A stretch of DNA of 64,000 nt from Phenylobacterium sp. J426 (GCF_024699945.1 NZ_JAJOMY010000001.1:3293001-3357000); one strand, 5' to 3'. Numbered from the stretch's first letter, positions 47,961-57,686 are shown. The notes: a model not told the origin generated them from the sequence alone. A program made the numbers and translations.

Positions 47961-49060
47961 CCGGCTTCGGACGTCTCGAGCGCTATGTGATGGCGCGGAT
48001 GATGGGCGGCGTGGGCGCGGCCCTGGCCGTCATTTCGGCCGTCATCCTGCTCATTCAGTTCGTGGAGCTGTCCAGCCAGGTCGGCACCCGAGCGGACGTC
48101 GGCGCCTCGTCCATCTTCGGCCTGACGCTTCTGCGTGCGCCGGCGCTGATCCAGATCCTGCTGCCGTTCTGCTTCCTGTTCGGCGGCATGGGTGCCTTCG
48201 TCGGCCTGAACCGCAAGAGCGAACTCGTCGCCATGCGCGCCGCCGGGGTCTCGGCGTGGCGCTTCATCCTGCCCTCGGCGGGCTTGGCGGCGGCGCTGGG
48301 CGTCCTTGCCGTGGGTCTGCTCAATCCGGTCTCCGCCTCGCTCAACGCCCGCTTCGAGGCCGAGCGCGCGCGGCTGATGGAGAACTATCTCGGCGACCGT
48401 CCACAGGACGTCTGGATCCGCCAGGGCGACGACCGCACCCAGATCGTCATGCACGCGCGCGATCGCGAAACCCGGGCGGGGACCGTCATCCTGCGTGGCG
48501 TGTCGGTCTTCATCTACGAGAAGGATGAGCGCGGCGCCCCCGAGTTCCGCCGCCGGCTGGAGGCGACCGAGGCGCGGCTGATGCCGGGCTTCTGGCGGCT
48601 CAGCAACGTGGCCGAGGCCGGCGCAGGGCAGAGTTCGATCCGCTCCGAGAGCCTGTCGATCCGTTCGACGCTTGACGCGGAGGCGGCCATGGAGCGCTTC
48701 GCCTCGCCCGAGGCCATCGCCTTCTGGCGGCTGCCCGCCGCCATCCGCCTGACGGAACAGGCCGGCTTCTCCGCGGCCGGCTACCGGCTGCGGCTGCAGC
48801 AGCTGCTGGCGACGCCGCTTCTCTATGCGGCGATGTCGATCCTGGCGGCCGCCTTCTCCCTGCGCCTCGCCCGCCTGGGCGGCCTCGCGGGGCTCGCCGG
48901 GGCGGGCGTGGCCTTGGGCTTCATCATGTTCTTCTTCAACCAGTTCGCCGGCGCGCTGGCGAAGGCCGACATTATTCCGCTCGCGGCGGCCGCCTGGGCG
49001 CCCGTGCTCGTCGCGCTGCTCGCGGGGCTGAGCCTGCTTTGCTACACCGAAGACGGTTGA
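47957..49060 (+). CDS. lptG: LPS export ABC transporter permease LptG
   Basis: The partner permease of LptF, 367 residues. It starts at GTG with TGFGRLERYVMARMMGG, has three N-terminal helices, a periplasmic jellyroll (DVWIRQGDDRTQIVMHAR, then GVSVFIYEKD), and three C-terminal helices (ATPLLYAAMSILAAAFSLRL). The four-base overlap with lptF suggests fixed stoichiometry. lptD follows after 88 bases, so inner- and outer-membrane parts of LPS export are encoded together. Confidence 0.95.
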   Translation: MTGFGRLERYVMARMMGGVGAALAVISAVILLIQFVELSSQVGTRADVGASSIFGLTLLRAPALIQILLPFCFLFGGMGAFVGLNRKSELVAMRAAGVSAWRFILPSAGLAAALGVLAVGLLNPVSASLNARFEAERARLMENYLGDRPQDVWIRQGDDRTQIVMHARDRETRAGTVILRGVSVFIYEKDERGAPEFRRRLEATEARLMPGFWRLSNVAEAGAGQSSIRSESLSIRSTLDAEAAMERFASPEAIAFWRLPAAIRLTEQAGFSAAGYRLRLQQLLATPLLYAAMSILAAAFSLRLARLGGLAGLAGAGVALGFIMFFFNQFAGALAKADIIPLAAAAWAPVLVALLAGLSLLCYTEDG

Positions 49061-49148
49061 ATCATTGGACGGCCGGGCTATGCATCGCCGCTGTAGGCGC
49101 GAGCCCGGCCACAACGCGCGCAGGCGCGAGAGGGGATACGAGAGCTTC

Positions 49149-51500
49149 ATGAGTCCGCGTCGGCGTTCGCCGCAGGCAGGCAAACGCGCCCTCCTGGCCG
49201 GGGCTGCGATGGCGATCCTGTGCGGGTCCGCCGCCCTCGCTCAACCCGCGGGCCAGGCGATCACGAACAACGCTCAGGCCGCTGCGCCGGCGGGCCGCGA
49301 CGGCCTTCAGCAGGACGAGCTCTACATGGAGGCCGACGAGGTCGTCCGCGAGGACGAGATCGGCCGCACGACCGCTCAGGGCAACATCGAGGTGCGTTAC
49401 AACGGCCGCACGCTCCGCGCCGACCGTATGGTCTACGAGGAGGGTTCGGGTACGATCCGCGCGCTCGGCAACGTCGCGGTGGTCAACGCCGACGGCTCGG
49501 CCGAGTTCGCCGACGAGATCCTGCTGGACGACGAGATGCGCGCGGGCGTCGCCCAGGGCTTCTCCGCCCGTCTCCCCGAGAACGTCAAGGTCGCCGCGGC
49601 CAGCGCCGTGCGCCGGAACGAGAATATCCAGGAACTCAACCAGGCGATCTACACGCCCTGCGAGATCTGCGCGAAGGACGGAACCTACAAGCAGCCCACC
49701 TGGTACATCTCGGCCGACCGGGTGGTGCAGGACAAGAAGCGCCGGACCATCACCTATCGCAATGCGCGTTTCCACGTCCTGGGCGTGCCGCTGCTGTACC
49801 TGCCGGTGTTCTGGCACGCCGACCCGCAGGCCGGCCGCTCCTCCGGTTTCCTGCCGCCGAAGGCCTCGGCCTCCGACCGCCGCGGCGCCTCGTACGAGCA
49901 GCCCTACTACTGGGCGATCTCGCCCTATTCCGACCTGATCGTCAGCCCGCAGCTGAACTCGAAGGTGAACCCCTTCCTGAACCTGCGTGGGCGCAAGAGC
50001 TTCTACTCCGGCGAAGTCGACCTGCGCCTGGGCTATACCCGCGAACGCGACTTCGATGGCAAGGGCAACGAGTTCGGCGAGCAGACCAACCGGAGCTACA
50101 TCCTCGGCCGGGGCGCCTTCCGGATCAACGAGGACTGGCGCTGGGGCTTCACCGCCGAGCGGGCTTCGGACGACCTCATCTTCGACAAGTACGAGATCGG
50201 CAGCGTCTACGAGACGCGCGGCCCTTACGTCGCCGACGACCGGCGGCTGATCTCGCAGATCTACGCCATCCGCCAGGACGAGCGGTCATATCTCTCGGCG
50301 GCGGCCATGACCATTCAGGGTCTGCGCTCCTCGCTCGACTTCGTCGATCCGCTGACGGGCTTCGCGCCCGGCGAGAACGACCGCGTGTTCCCGGTGATCG
50401 GCCCGCTCGTGGAAGGTCGCTACGACGTGGGCCGGGTGGCCGGCGGCCGCCTGCGCGTCAACACCTCGGCTGTCGTCCTGAGCCGCGAGCAGTCGCCGTC
50501 CGACCTGTCGGTGCGGCTGCCCGGTCTCGACAGCGCCCGCGCCACCGGAGAGCTCAACTGGCGCCGCGACTTCACCTCCGCGGCCGGCCTGCGCGTGTCG
50601 CCTTTCGTCAGCGCCCGCGTCGACGCCTATCGCCTGGACGACATCCTCACCGGGCTCGGCGCCGCGACCCGCAAGGACGACATGACCCGCGCCCTGGCGA
50701 CGGTCGGCGCCGACATCACCTACCCGGTCTTCCGCCGCTTCGGCGACAAGACGGTAGTCCTCGAGCCCGTGGTCCAGCTCCTGGCCTCGCCCGACGCCAA
50801 GCAGGTGGTCATCGGGACCGACCCGCGGGGCGAGCCCGTCTATCTCAACGAGGACAGCGTCGCCTTCGAGTTCGACGAGACGACCCTCTTCCGGCCGAAC
50901 AAGTTCCCCGGCTACGACCTCTACGAGGACGGCGTGCGCCTGAACGTCGCCGGCCGGGCCATGGTGCTCTGGGATGACGGCCGCCGGGCCAACCTGCTGG
51001 TGGGGCGCTCGTTCCGCACCGAGGAGAACCGGGTGTTCCCCGAGCGCTCTGGCCTGCGCGGCAAGGCCTCGGACTGGATCGTTGCCGCCGACGCCCAGCC
51101 GTTCCGCGGCGTCTCGATGTTCGCCCGCGCCCGTCTCGACGGCGACACCCTTGACATCCGTCGCCTGGAAGCCGGCGCGAACGTCGCCAACAGGTACGGC
51201 AACGGCTTCGTCCGCTACCTTACCGACGACTTCGACATCAATGGCGTCAAGCGCGAGAACCTCGACCTTGGCGGCGAGCTCTACCTGCCCAAGGGCTTCG
51301 GCGTCAGCTTCTACGGCAGCCGCGACATGAACCAGGAGGCGTGGGTCATCCGGGACCTGGGCGTCTTCTATCGGGACGACTGCATCCGGGTGGATGTGAT
51401 CTATCGCCGCGAAGACATCATCATCGGCCGTCTGCTACCCAGCGAGACCGTCTCGGTGCGCCTAACGCTCGCCACATTGGGCGGAACAGATGGCCGCTAG
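49149..51500 (+). CDS. lptD: LPS assembly outer membrane protein LptD
   Basis: LptD is the beta-barrel through which LPS reaches the cell surface. With the ATG at 49149 the protein has 783 residues. It has a signal peptide (KRALLAGAAMAILCGSAALA), an N-terminal OstA jellyroll (LYMEADEVVREDEIGRTTAQ, then NIEVRYNGRTLRADRM), and the C-terminal barrel (LLYLPVFWHADPQAGRSSGF onward). Two cysteines (YTPCEICAKD) lie after the jellyroll and a third in the last strands (YRDDCIRVDV); a disulfide is plausible. surA follows. Confidence 0.95.
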   Translation: MSPRRRSPQAGKRALLAGAAMAILCGSAALAQPAGQAITNNAQAAAPAGRDGLQQDELYMEADEVVREDEIGRTTAQGNIEVRYNGRTLRADRMVYEEGSGTIRALGNVAVVNADGSAEFADEILLDDEMRAGVAQGFSARLPENVKVAAASAVRRNENIQELNQAIYTPCEICAKDGTYKQPTWYISADRVVQDKKRRTITYRNARFHVLGVPLLYLPVFWHADPQAGRSSGFLPPKASASDRRGASYEQPYYWAISPYSDLIVSPQLNSKVNPFLNLRGRKSFYSGEVDLRLGYTRERDFDGKGNEFGEQTNRSYILGRGAFRINEDWRWGFTAERASDDLIFDKYEIGSVYETRGPYVADDRRLISQIYAIRQDERSYLSAAAMTIQGLRSSLDFVDPLTGFAPGENDRVFPVIGPLVEGRYDVGRVAGGRLRVNTSAVVLSREQSPSDLSVRLPGLDSARATGELNWRRDFTSAAGLRVSPFVSARVDAYRLDDILTGLGAATRKDDMTRALATVGADITYPVFRRFGDKTVVLEPVVQLLASPDAKQVVIGTDPRGEPVYLNEDSVAFEFDETTLFRPNKFPGYDLYEDGVRLNVAGRAMVLWDDGRRANLLVGRSFRTEENRVFPERSGLRGKASDWIVAADAQPFRGVSMFARARLDGDTLDIRRLEAGANVANRYGNGFVRYLTDDFDINGVKRENLDLGGELYLPKGFGVSFYGSRDMNQEAWVIRDLGVFYRDDCIRVDVIYRREDIIIGRLLPSETVSVRLTLATLGGTDGR

Positions 51501-51543
51501 AACTATGGGCGAATACCGCCCGCTCAAGGAAACGATCTCGTCC

Positions 51544-52878
51544 ATGAAGTCCTTCGTCTCGGGCCCGCAAACCGTCTCGGGCCTGGCGCGGAGCGCGGCG
51601 TTCGCCTGCGCGCTCATCGCGGCGGGCTCGCCGCTGGCCTACGCCCAAGCTCCTCAGCCGACCGTCGAGTCGCCGCCGCCCGCGCCCACCGGCATGTCGG
51701 AATCGGTGGCCGCCGTGGTCAACGACCAGATCATCTCCACCTACGACCTCGGCCAGCGCATGCGGCTGTTGATCGCCACCTCCGGCGTCCAGCCCACCGA
51801 ACAGACCCTGCCCCAGTTCCAGCGCGAGGCCCTGATCAGTCTCGTCGACGAGAGCCTGCAGTTCCAGGAGCTGCGCCGCGTCGAGCGCGAGCAGAAGATC
51901 GACATCATCGCGGGGAACGAGGAGGTCGACCAGGAAATCGCCGACATGGCGCAGTCCAACAACATGTCGCGCGAGCAGTTCCTGCAGTTCCTGCAGAGCC
52001 GCCAGATCGGCATCGACACCCTTCGCCAGCAGATCCGCGCCCAGATCAGCTGGGCCCGGTGGATCCGCGGGCGCTACGGCTCGCGGCTGCGCATCGGCGA
52101 CGACCAGATCGCCGCCACCCAGGCCAAGATGGCCGCCGACGCCGCCAAGCCGCAGTACCAGATCTCGGAAGTGCTGATCGACGCCAACCGCGTCGGCGGC
52201 ATGCAGCAGGCGATGCAGGGCGCTCAGCAGCTGGTCGCTCAGATGCAGCAGGGCGCGCCCTTCCCGGCCGTCGCGCGTCAGTTCTCGGCCCTGCCGACCG
52301 CCGCCGCCGGCGGCGACGCAGGCTGGGTCGGCCAGGGCGAGATGCCGCCTGAGGTCCAGCAGGTCGTCGAGCAGATGCGTCCGGGTCAGCTCTCCCAGCC
52401 GGTCGCCGTCCGCGACGGCGTCTACATCGTCTATCTGCGCGACAAGCGGGCGGGCGGCGGGACCACGCTGGTCAACCTCAAGCAGGCCGCCGTGGCCCTG
52501 CCTCAGGGCGCGGACGAGGCTGCCGCGCGCGCCAAGCTCGAACAGCTGCGTCCGCAGATCACCAGCTGCGACACGTTGGAAGCCGCCGCCGCCAAGTTCG
52601 ACGGCGTGGTGGCCTCCGACCTCGGCGAGGCCGAGCTCTCCGACCTTGCGCCGCAGTTCAAGACCGCCGCCGAAAGCCTGCAGGTCGGCCAGGTGTCCGA
52701 ACCGATCCGCACCGGCGCCGGCCTCCACCTCGTCGCCGTCTGTGGCCGCAGGGCCGCCGGCGGGGCCAACATGGAGCGCGACGCCATCGAGAACCGGCTC
52801 TACGGCCAGCAGCTCTCGATGATCGCCCGGCGGTACATGCGCGACCTGCGCAACTCCGCCACCATTGAGACGCGGTGA
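51544..52878 (+). CDS. surA: Periplasmic peptidyl-prolyl isomerase SurA
   Basis: SurA chaperones unfolded outer-membrane proteins through the periplasm. The product has 444 residues from ATG 51544, with a signal peptide ending near PLAYAQA. The N-terminal SurA domain has VAAVVNDQIISTYDLGQR. A parvulin domain follows with YQISEVLIDANR and FSALPTAAAGGDAGWVGQGE; a second, degenerate one runs to the C-terminus. lptD itself is a known SurA client, which fits the operon. An in-frame ATG at 51490 inside the lptD end is less likely. Confidence 0.94.
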   Translation: MKSFVSGPQTVSGLARSAAFACALIAAGSPLAYAQAPQPTVESPPPAPTGMSESVAAVVNDQIISTYDLGQRMRLLIATSGVQPTEQTLPQFQREALISLVDESLQFQELRRVEREQKIDIIAGNEEVDQEIADMAQSNNMSREQFLQFLQSRQIGIDTLRQQIRAQISWARWIRGRYGSRLRIGDDQIAATQAKMAADAAKPQYQISEVLIDANRVGGMQQAMQGAQQLVAQMQQGAPFPAVARQFSALPTAAAGGDAGWVGQGEMPPEVQQVVEQMRPGQLSQPVAVRDGVYIVYLRDKRAGGGTTLVNLKQAAVALPQGADEAAARAKLEQLRPQITSCDTLEAAAAKFDGVVASDLGEAELSDLAPQFKTAAESLQVGQVSEPIRTGAGLHLVAVCGRRAAGGANMERDAIENRLYGQQLSMIARRYMRDLRNSATIETR

Positions 52879-53876
52879 CGGCCGGCCCCCTTGCGCTGAC
52901 CCTCGGCGATCCCGCGGGCGTCGGCCCTGAGATCGTCGCCAAGGCCTGGCACGCGCTTCGCGCTTCAGGTCCCGCCTTCATGGTCGTGGGCGACGCCCAG
53001 GCCGTGGCCTCCGCGCCCGGCGGCGCGGCGCCGGTCCGTCCTGTCCACAGCCCGGACGAGGCCCGAAGGGTCTTCGCCGAGGCGCTGCCGGTGCTCGACG
53101 TACCGCTGAAAGCCCCGGTGATCGCCGGCCAGCCGTCGGCCGCGGCCGCGCCCGCCGTCATCCGCTGGATCGAGACCGCCGTTGGCCTGGCGCTGTCGAA
53201 ATCGGTCTCCGGCGTCGTCACCGCGCCGATCGCCAAGGCGCCGCTCTACGAAGCCGGCTTCAGGTTCCCCGGCCACACCGAGTTCCTGGGCGAGCTCACC
53301 AACAGCACCGCCTTCGATGGCGCCCGCGGGCCGATCATGATGCTGACCGCGGCCGACCTCCGCGTCACCCTCGTCACCGTCCACGAGCCGATCGCCCGCG
53401 TTCCGGCCGCGCTCTCGATCGAGGGGGTCGTCACCGCCGGCCTGGTCACCGCCCAGGCGCTGCGGCGCGACTTCGGCGTCCAGACGCCGCGGCTGGCCGT
53501 GGCAGGCCTCAATCCCCACGCCGGAGAAAGCGGCGGCATCGGGCGCGAGGAAATCGAGATCATCGAGCCGGCGGTCCGCGCGCTGAAGGACCTCGGCGTG
53601 GACGCCCGGGGCCCCTACCCGTCCGACAGCCTGTTCCCCGCCGAGATGCGCGCCGGCTACGACGCCGCCCTCTGCATGTTCCACGACCAGGCCCTGATCC
53701 CGGTGAAGATGCTGGACTTCTGGGGCGGCGTGAACGTGACGCTCGGCCTGCCCATCGTCCGCACCTCCCCCGATCACGGCACGGCCTTCGACATCGCCGG
53801 GCGCGGCGTCGCCCGGCCCGACAGCCTCATCGCCGCCCTGCGCCTCGCCGCCCAGATCGCCGCCAACCGCGCATGA
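52875..53876 (+). CDS. pdxA: 4-hydroxythreonine-4-phosphate dehydrogenase
   Basis: PdxA makes the three-carbon amine precursor of pyridoxal phosphate. The 333-residue protein starts at GTG overlapping the surA stop (GTGA). Signatures are ALTLGDPAGVGPEIVAKAW, then VTAPIAKAPLYEAGFRFPGH and the metal histidines in LNPHAGESGGIGREE and CMFHDQALIPVKML, and TSPDHGTAFDIAGRG. The surA-pdxA-rsmA order is conserved in proteobacteria. Confidence 0.96.
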   Translation: MTAGPLALTLGDPAGVGPEIVAKAWHALRASGPAFMVVGDAQAVASAPGGAAPVRPVHSPDEARRVFAEALPVLDVPLKAPVIAGQPSAAAAPAVIRWIETAVGLALSKSVSGVVTAPIAKAPLYEAGFRFPGHTEFLGELTNSTAFDGARGPIMMLTAADLRVTLVTVHEPIARVPAALSIEGVVTAGLVTAQALRRDFGVQTPRLAVAGLNPHAGESGGIGREEIEIIEPAVRALKDLGVDARGPYPSDSLFPAEMRAGYDAALCMFHDQALIPVKMLDFWGGVNVTLGLPIVRTSPDHGTAFDIAGRGVARPDSLIAALRLAAQIAANRA

Positions 53877-54698
53877 CGCTCGAAGATTTGCCGAGCCTGC
53901 GCGCGACGCTCGAGGCCCACGGTCTGTGGGCCAAGAAGGCGTTCGGGCAGCATTTCCTCCTCGACCTCAACATCACGCGCAAGATCGCGCGCCTGGCGGA
54001 GGTCGGCGAAGGCGACCATGTGATCGAGGTGGGGCCGGGGCCCGGCGGCCTGACCCGCGCCCTCGTCGAAACGGGCGCTCGCATCACCGCCATCGAGAAG
54101 GACGACCGCTTCCGCCCGCTGCTCGAGGAATTGGCCGCCGCCTCCGACGGGCCTGGCGCTCATCTTCGGCGACGCCCTGACGACCGATGAAGCCGCCCTC
54201 TCGCATGGCCGGCCCGCCCATCTCGTCTCCAACCTGCCCTACAACGTCGGGACGCCCCTGCTGATCAAGTGGCTCACGGGGCCCTGGCGGCCCGCCTCGC
54301 TGACGCTGATGTTCCAGAAGGAAGTCGCCGACCGCATCGTGGCTGCCCCCGGCGAGGACGCCTACGGACGCCTCGCGGTGATCGCCCAGGCCGCGGCCCG
54401 GGCCCGCCCGGTTCTGGACGTGCCGGCCCGCGCCTTCACCCCGCCCCCGAAGGTGGAGTCGGCCGTCGTCCGGGTGGAGCCGCGCGCCGATCCACCGACG
54501 GCGGAACGCCTCCACGCCCTGCAGAAGGTCACCGCCGCCGCCTTCGGCCAGCGCCGCAAGATGCTCCGCTCCAGCCTGAAGGCGCTCGGCGGCGAGCAGC
54601 TCGTTCTCGCCGCCGGCCTCGATCCCGCCGCGCGGGCGGAGGTCATCGCGGTCGACGGCTTCCTGGCGCTCGCCGACGCCTGGCTCGCGCGGCGCTGA
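53873..54698 (+). CDS. rsmA: 16S rRNA dimethyladenosine transferase RsmA (KsgA), frame broken by one extra base
   Basis: RsmA dimethylates two adenines near the 3' end of 16S rRNA as a late small-subunit checkpoint. The N-terminal half has KKAFGQHFLLDLNITRKIAR and the SAM motif VIEVGPGPGGLTRAL. The second half has SNLPYNVGTPLLIKWL, the adenine pocket, and QRRKMLRSSLKALGG. They are split by one extra G in the GGG at 54149-54151; corrected text is ASDGLALIFGDALTTDE. Total length is one base over a multiple of three. The ATG overlaps the pdxA stop. Confidence 0.93.
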
Positions 54699-54794
54699 AG
54701 CCCGGCGTTCGACCCGACGTCGAGAGGCCCGCGGCGTAGGCCGTTGCGGAAGCGGGCTCCAGCCGCTCCAATGGCCGAGAATCGGGGGTTCTGA

Positions 54795-55488
54795 ATGCTG
54801 ACCCTGTTGGGTGTCGTCGTCGTGGTGGTGGGCTTCGCCGCGCGCCTCAATCCGCTGCTCGTGGTGATCCTGGCCGCCTTCACGACGGGCCTCTTCGCGG
54901 GTCTGTCGCCGGTGGAGGTGCTGGCCGCCTTCGGCAAGGCGTTCAACGAGAACCGCTTCGTCACCGTGGCCTATCTCGTGCTGCCGATGGTCGGTGTCCT
55001 CGAACGCGCCGGCCTGCAGGAGCGCGCGCGCGCCTTGATTGCAAAGTTCCGAGGCGTCTCGGTCGGACCCTTCCTCATCGTCTACCTGGCCCTGCGCCAG
55101 ATCACCGCCGCCATCGGCCTGCACTCGATCGCAGGCCAAGCCCAGAGCATCCGCCCCCTCGTCGCCCCCCATGGCCGAGGGCGCGGTCGAGGCGCGGCTC
55201 GCCGACCAGGGGCGCGAACTCGACGACGAGACACGCCACGCGGTGCGCGCCCAGGCCGCGGCCACCGACAACATCGGGCTGTTCTTCGGCGAGGACATCT
55301 TCATCGCCATCGGCTCGATCCTGCTGATGGTGGGCCTGTTGGCGGCCAGCGGCATCACCCTGGATCCGCTACACCTGTCGCTGTGGGCCATCCCGACGGC
55401 CATCGCCGCCTTCCTCATCCACGGGACCCGCCTCCTGCTCTTCGACCGCAGGCTGAAGGCGGCCCGCGCGGGGTCCCGCGCGCCATGA
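54795..55488 (+). CDS. DUF969 membrane protein, frame broken by one extra base
   Basis: A hydrophobic protein of about 230 residues with some five membrane helices. It starts MLTLLGVVVVVVGFAARLNP and has NENRFVTVAYLVLPMVGVLE and ITAAIGLHSIAGQAQSIRPL, all DUF969 hallmarks. A C6 run at 55165-55170 (five expected) breaks the frame; the corrected text is RPLVAPMAEGAVEARL, and the rest includes ATDNIGLFFGEDIFIAIGS. Its stop overlaps the DUF979 start (ATGA). The pair is thought to be a transporter; the substrate is not established. Confidence 0.86.
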
Positions 55489-56435
55489 TCAAGCTGTCTC
55501 TCGTCTATCTGCTGGCGGGGCTGGTCTTCGCCGCCTTCGCGGTGTTCAGCGCGTTGGACCGCAGTAACGCGAAGCGTTTCGGCAATGCGGCCTTCTGGGG
55601 CCTGGTGGCCGCGAGCTTCCTGGTCGGCGACCGCCTGGGCGACCTCGGAAATGGCGTGCTGGTCCTGGGCCTGGGCCTTCTCGCCGGCTTCGGCCTCCTC
55701 GGGCGCGGCCAGCCCTTGACCACCTCGCCCGAGGAGCGACGACGGCTGTCGGAGCATTTCGGCAACCGGCTGTTCGTCCCGGCGCTCACCCTGCCGGTGG
55801 TGGTCGCGCTCGGGGTTCTGGTGCTCAAGCCGCTCACGATCGGCGGCGCGCCGCTGTTCGACCCCAAGCAGGCGACGCTGATCTCCCTGGCGCTTGCCGC
55901 CGTGGCCGCCGTCGTCGTCGCCCTCGTGCTGCTGCGCCAGCCGATCGTCTCCCCTCTGCAGGAGGGCCGCCGGCTGATGGACACCGTCGGCTGGGCTGCC
56001 CTGCTGCCGCAGATGCTCGCCGCCCTGGGCGCCGTCTTCGCCTTGGCCGGCGTCGGCGAGCTGATCGGTCAGCTCGTCACCGCCTGGATCCCGCTCGACA
56101 CCTTGTTCGTCGCCGTCGCGGTCTACTGCGTCGGCATGGCGGCCTTCACCGTCATCATGGGCAATGCCTTCGCCGCCTTCCCCGTGCTCACGGCCGGCGT
56201 CGGTTTGCCCATCCTGATCAAGGGGTTCGGCGGAGATCCTGCAGTTGTTTGTGCGATCGGGATGCTGTCGGGGTTCTGCGGCACCCTGATGACGCCATTG
56301 GCCGCCAACTTCAATCTGGTGCCGCCCGCCCTGCTCGAGCTGCCCGACCGCTACTCGGTCATCAAGGCCCAGATCCCGACGGCCCTGCCGCTGCTGATCG
56401 TCAATGTGGTGCTGATGTATGTCCTCGCCTTCTGA
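55485..56435 (+). CDS. DUF979 membrane protein
   Basis: A 316-residue protein with about nine membrane helices, starting MIKLSLVYLLAGLVFAAFAV. A conserved-looking stretch is FTVIMGNAFAAFPVLTAGVG, followed by FGGDPAVVCAIGMLSGFCG, TLMTPLAANFNLVPPALLE. This is the standard partner of DUF969; both together resemble a split carboxylate-type permease. The start overlaps the DUF969 stop, and its last 17 bases overlap the DUF2891 gene, so the three are co-translated. Confidence 0.88.
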   Translation: MIKLSLVYLLAGLVFAAFAVFSALDRSNAKRFGNAAFWGLVAASFLVGDRLGDLGNGVLVLGLGLLAGFGLLGRGQPLTTSPEERRRLSEHFGNRLFVPALTLPVVVALGVLVLKPLTIGGAPLFDPKQATLISLALAAVAAVVVALVLLRQPIVSPLQEGRRLMDTVGWAALLPQMLAALGAVFALAGVGELIGQLVTAWIPLDTLFVAVAVYCVGMAAFTVIMGNAFAAFPVLTAGVGLPILIKGFGGDPAVVCAIGMLSGFCGTLMTPLAANFNLVPPALLELPDRYSVIKAQIPTALPLLIVNVVLMYVLAF

Positions 56436-57429
56436 GCCGCCCGCCGGCGTGACGGCCGAGCTGGCCTCGTCCTTCGCCCGCATCGCCCTGGGCCATGTGG
56501 CGCGGGAATATCCCAACAAGCTGGATCACGTGCTCGACGGGCCGGACGACGCCAAGGGTCCCCGCGCGCTCCATCCGATCTACTTCGGCAGCTTCGACTG
56601 GCACTCGTGCGTCCATGGCTACTGGACGCTGGCGACCTGCCTGCGCCTCTTTCCGGACATGCCCGAAGCGACCGCGATCCGCGCCCGGTTCGATGCGGCG
56701 TTCACGCGCGAGAACGTCGCCGCCGAGGTCGCCTACCTCGGCCGCGCTTCGGCGCGGGGCTTTGAGCGCCCCTACGGCTGGGGCTGGCTGCTGAAGCTGC
56801 AGGCGGAGCTTCTCGCCCATCAGGACCAGCCCTGGGCCCGGCTTCACCAGCCGCTCGCCGACGCCTTCGTCGTCCGCTTTTCGGACTTCCTGCCGAACGC
56901 GACCTATCCGATCCGCACCGGGGTCCATTCCTCCACCAGCTTCGCCATCGCCCTGGCGGCCGACTACGCGCGGCTGCGCAATCCTGCGCTCCTGGAGCTG
57001 TTCACCCGCAAGATGCGCGCTTGGCACGCCCAGGACCGTGACGCTCCGGCCTGGGAGCCCTCGCTGGACGAATTCCTCTCCGCCACGCTGACGACCGCGG
57101 AATGCCTCCGGCGCCTGCTGCCCCCCGACGAGTTCGCCGCGTGGTTCGCCGCCTACCTGCCGCACATCGCCGACGGCCGGCCCGAGACGCTCTTCACCCC
57201 GGCCGTCGTCAGCGACCGCACCGACGGCAAGATCGTCCACCTGGATGGTCTGAACCTGTCCCGCGCCTGGTGCTGGCGCGCGCTGGCGCCTACCCTGTCC
57301 GGCGCCGCCCGTGTCGCAGCAGAGCAGGCCGCCGATCGCCACCTCGCCGCCAGCCTGCCGCATGTCGCGGGCGACTACATGGGCGAACACTGGCTGGCCT
57401 CGTTCGCGCTCCTGGCGCTGACTGCCTAG
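56419..57429 (+). CDS. DUF2891 family protein
   Basis: A 336-residue soluble protein with no signal peptide. Family features are FARIALGHVAREYPNKLDHV, then LHPIYFGSFDWHSCVHGYWT, RPYGWGWLLKLQAEL, PIRTGVHSSTSFAIALAADY and GDYMGEHWLASFALLAL. The helical, tryptophan- and histidine-rich layout is like an alpha/alpha toroid enzyme, which suggests catalysis, but no activity is known to me. It overlaps DUF979 by 17 bases. The stop shares CTAG with the convergent gene. Confidence 0.85.
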   Translation: MSSPSEPPAGVTAELASSFARIALGHVAREYPNKLDHVLDGPDDAKGPRALHPIYFGSFDWHSCVHGYWTLATCLRLFPDMPEATAIRARFDAAFTRENVAAEVAYLGRASARGFERPYGWGWLLKLQAELLAHQDQPWARLHQPLADAFVVRFSDFLPNATYPIRTGVHSSTSFAIALAADYARLRNPALLELFTRKMRAWHAQDRDAPAWEPSLDEFLSATLTTAECLRRLLPPDEFAAWFAAYLPHIADGRPETLFTPAVVSDRTDGKIVHLDGLNLSRAWCWRALAPTLSGAARVAAEQAADRHLAASLPHVAGDYMGEHWLASFALLALTA

Positions 57430-57686
57430 CCGTCGGAGGCCAGCACCGCCTGCGCCGCCTCCGTCAGGGCCCACCGCGACCGGCAGGAGGCTTGAGCGGC
57501 CAGACGCCCGTCCCATCCAACGAACGCCAGCCAGCCGCGCTCCCCCAGCGCGAAGCATCGGCGCTCACGCTGGAATCCGTCGTCCAGCCGCTCGCCCCCT
57601 TCGTAGAGCACATTGACCAGTTCCCCGCCGGGCAGCGCCTCGCTGAGCAGTTGCCGGTTGGGAGGCGAGAGGTCCTCGACGTTCAC
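57426..57686 (-). CDS. Hypothetical protein, 86 residues
   Basis: A small soluble protein from a GTG start seven bases after GGAGAG. It reads NVEDLSPPNRQLLSEALPGG, then LVNVLYEGGERLDDGFQRER, and RGWLAFVGWDGRLAAQAS, ending with a helix (RWALTEAAQAVLAS). The tryptophan/glycine pattern hints at a small beta-sheet domain. I do not recognise a family. It is convergent with DUF2891 and 115 bases downstream of the DUF4402 gene on the same strand. Confidence 0.6.
   Translation of the reverse strand: MNVEDLSPPNRQLLSEALPGGELVNVLYEGGERLDDGFQRERRCFALGERGWLAFVGWDGRLAAQASCRSRWALTEAAQAVLASDG

Noticed and set aside
54084..56519. An 811-codon minus-strand frame across rsmA, DUF969 and DUF979.
   Set aside because: The plus strand holds three family-matched genes there; the minus frame is low-complexity and matches nothing.
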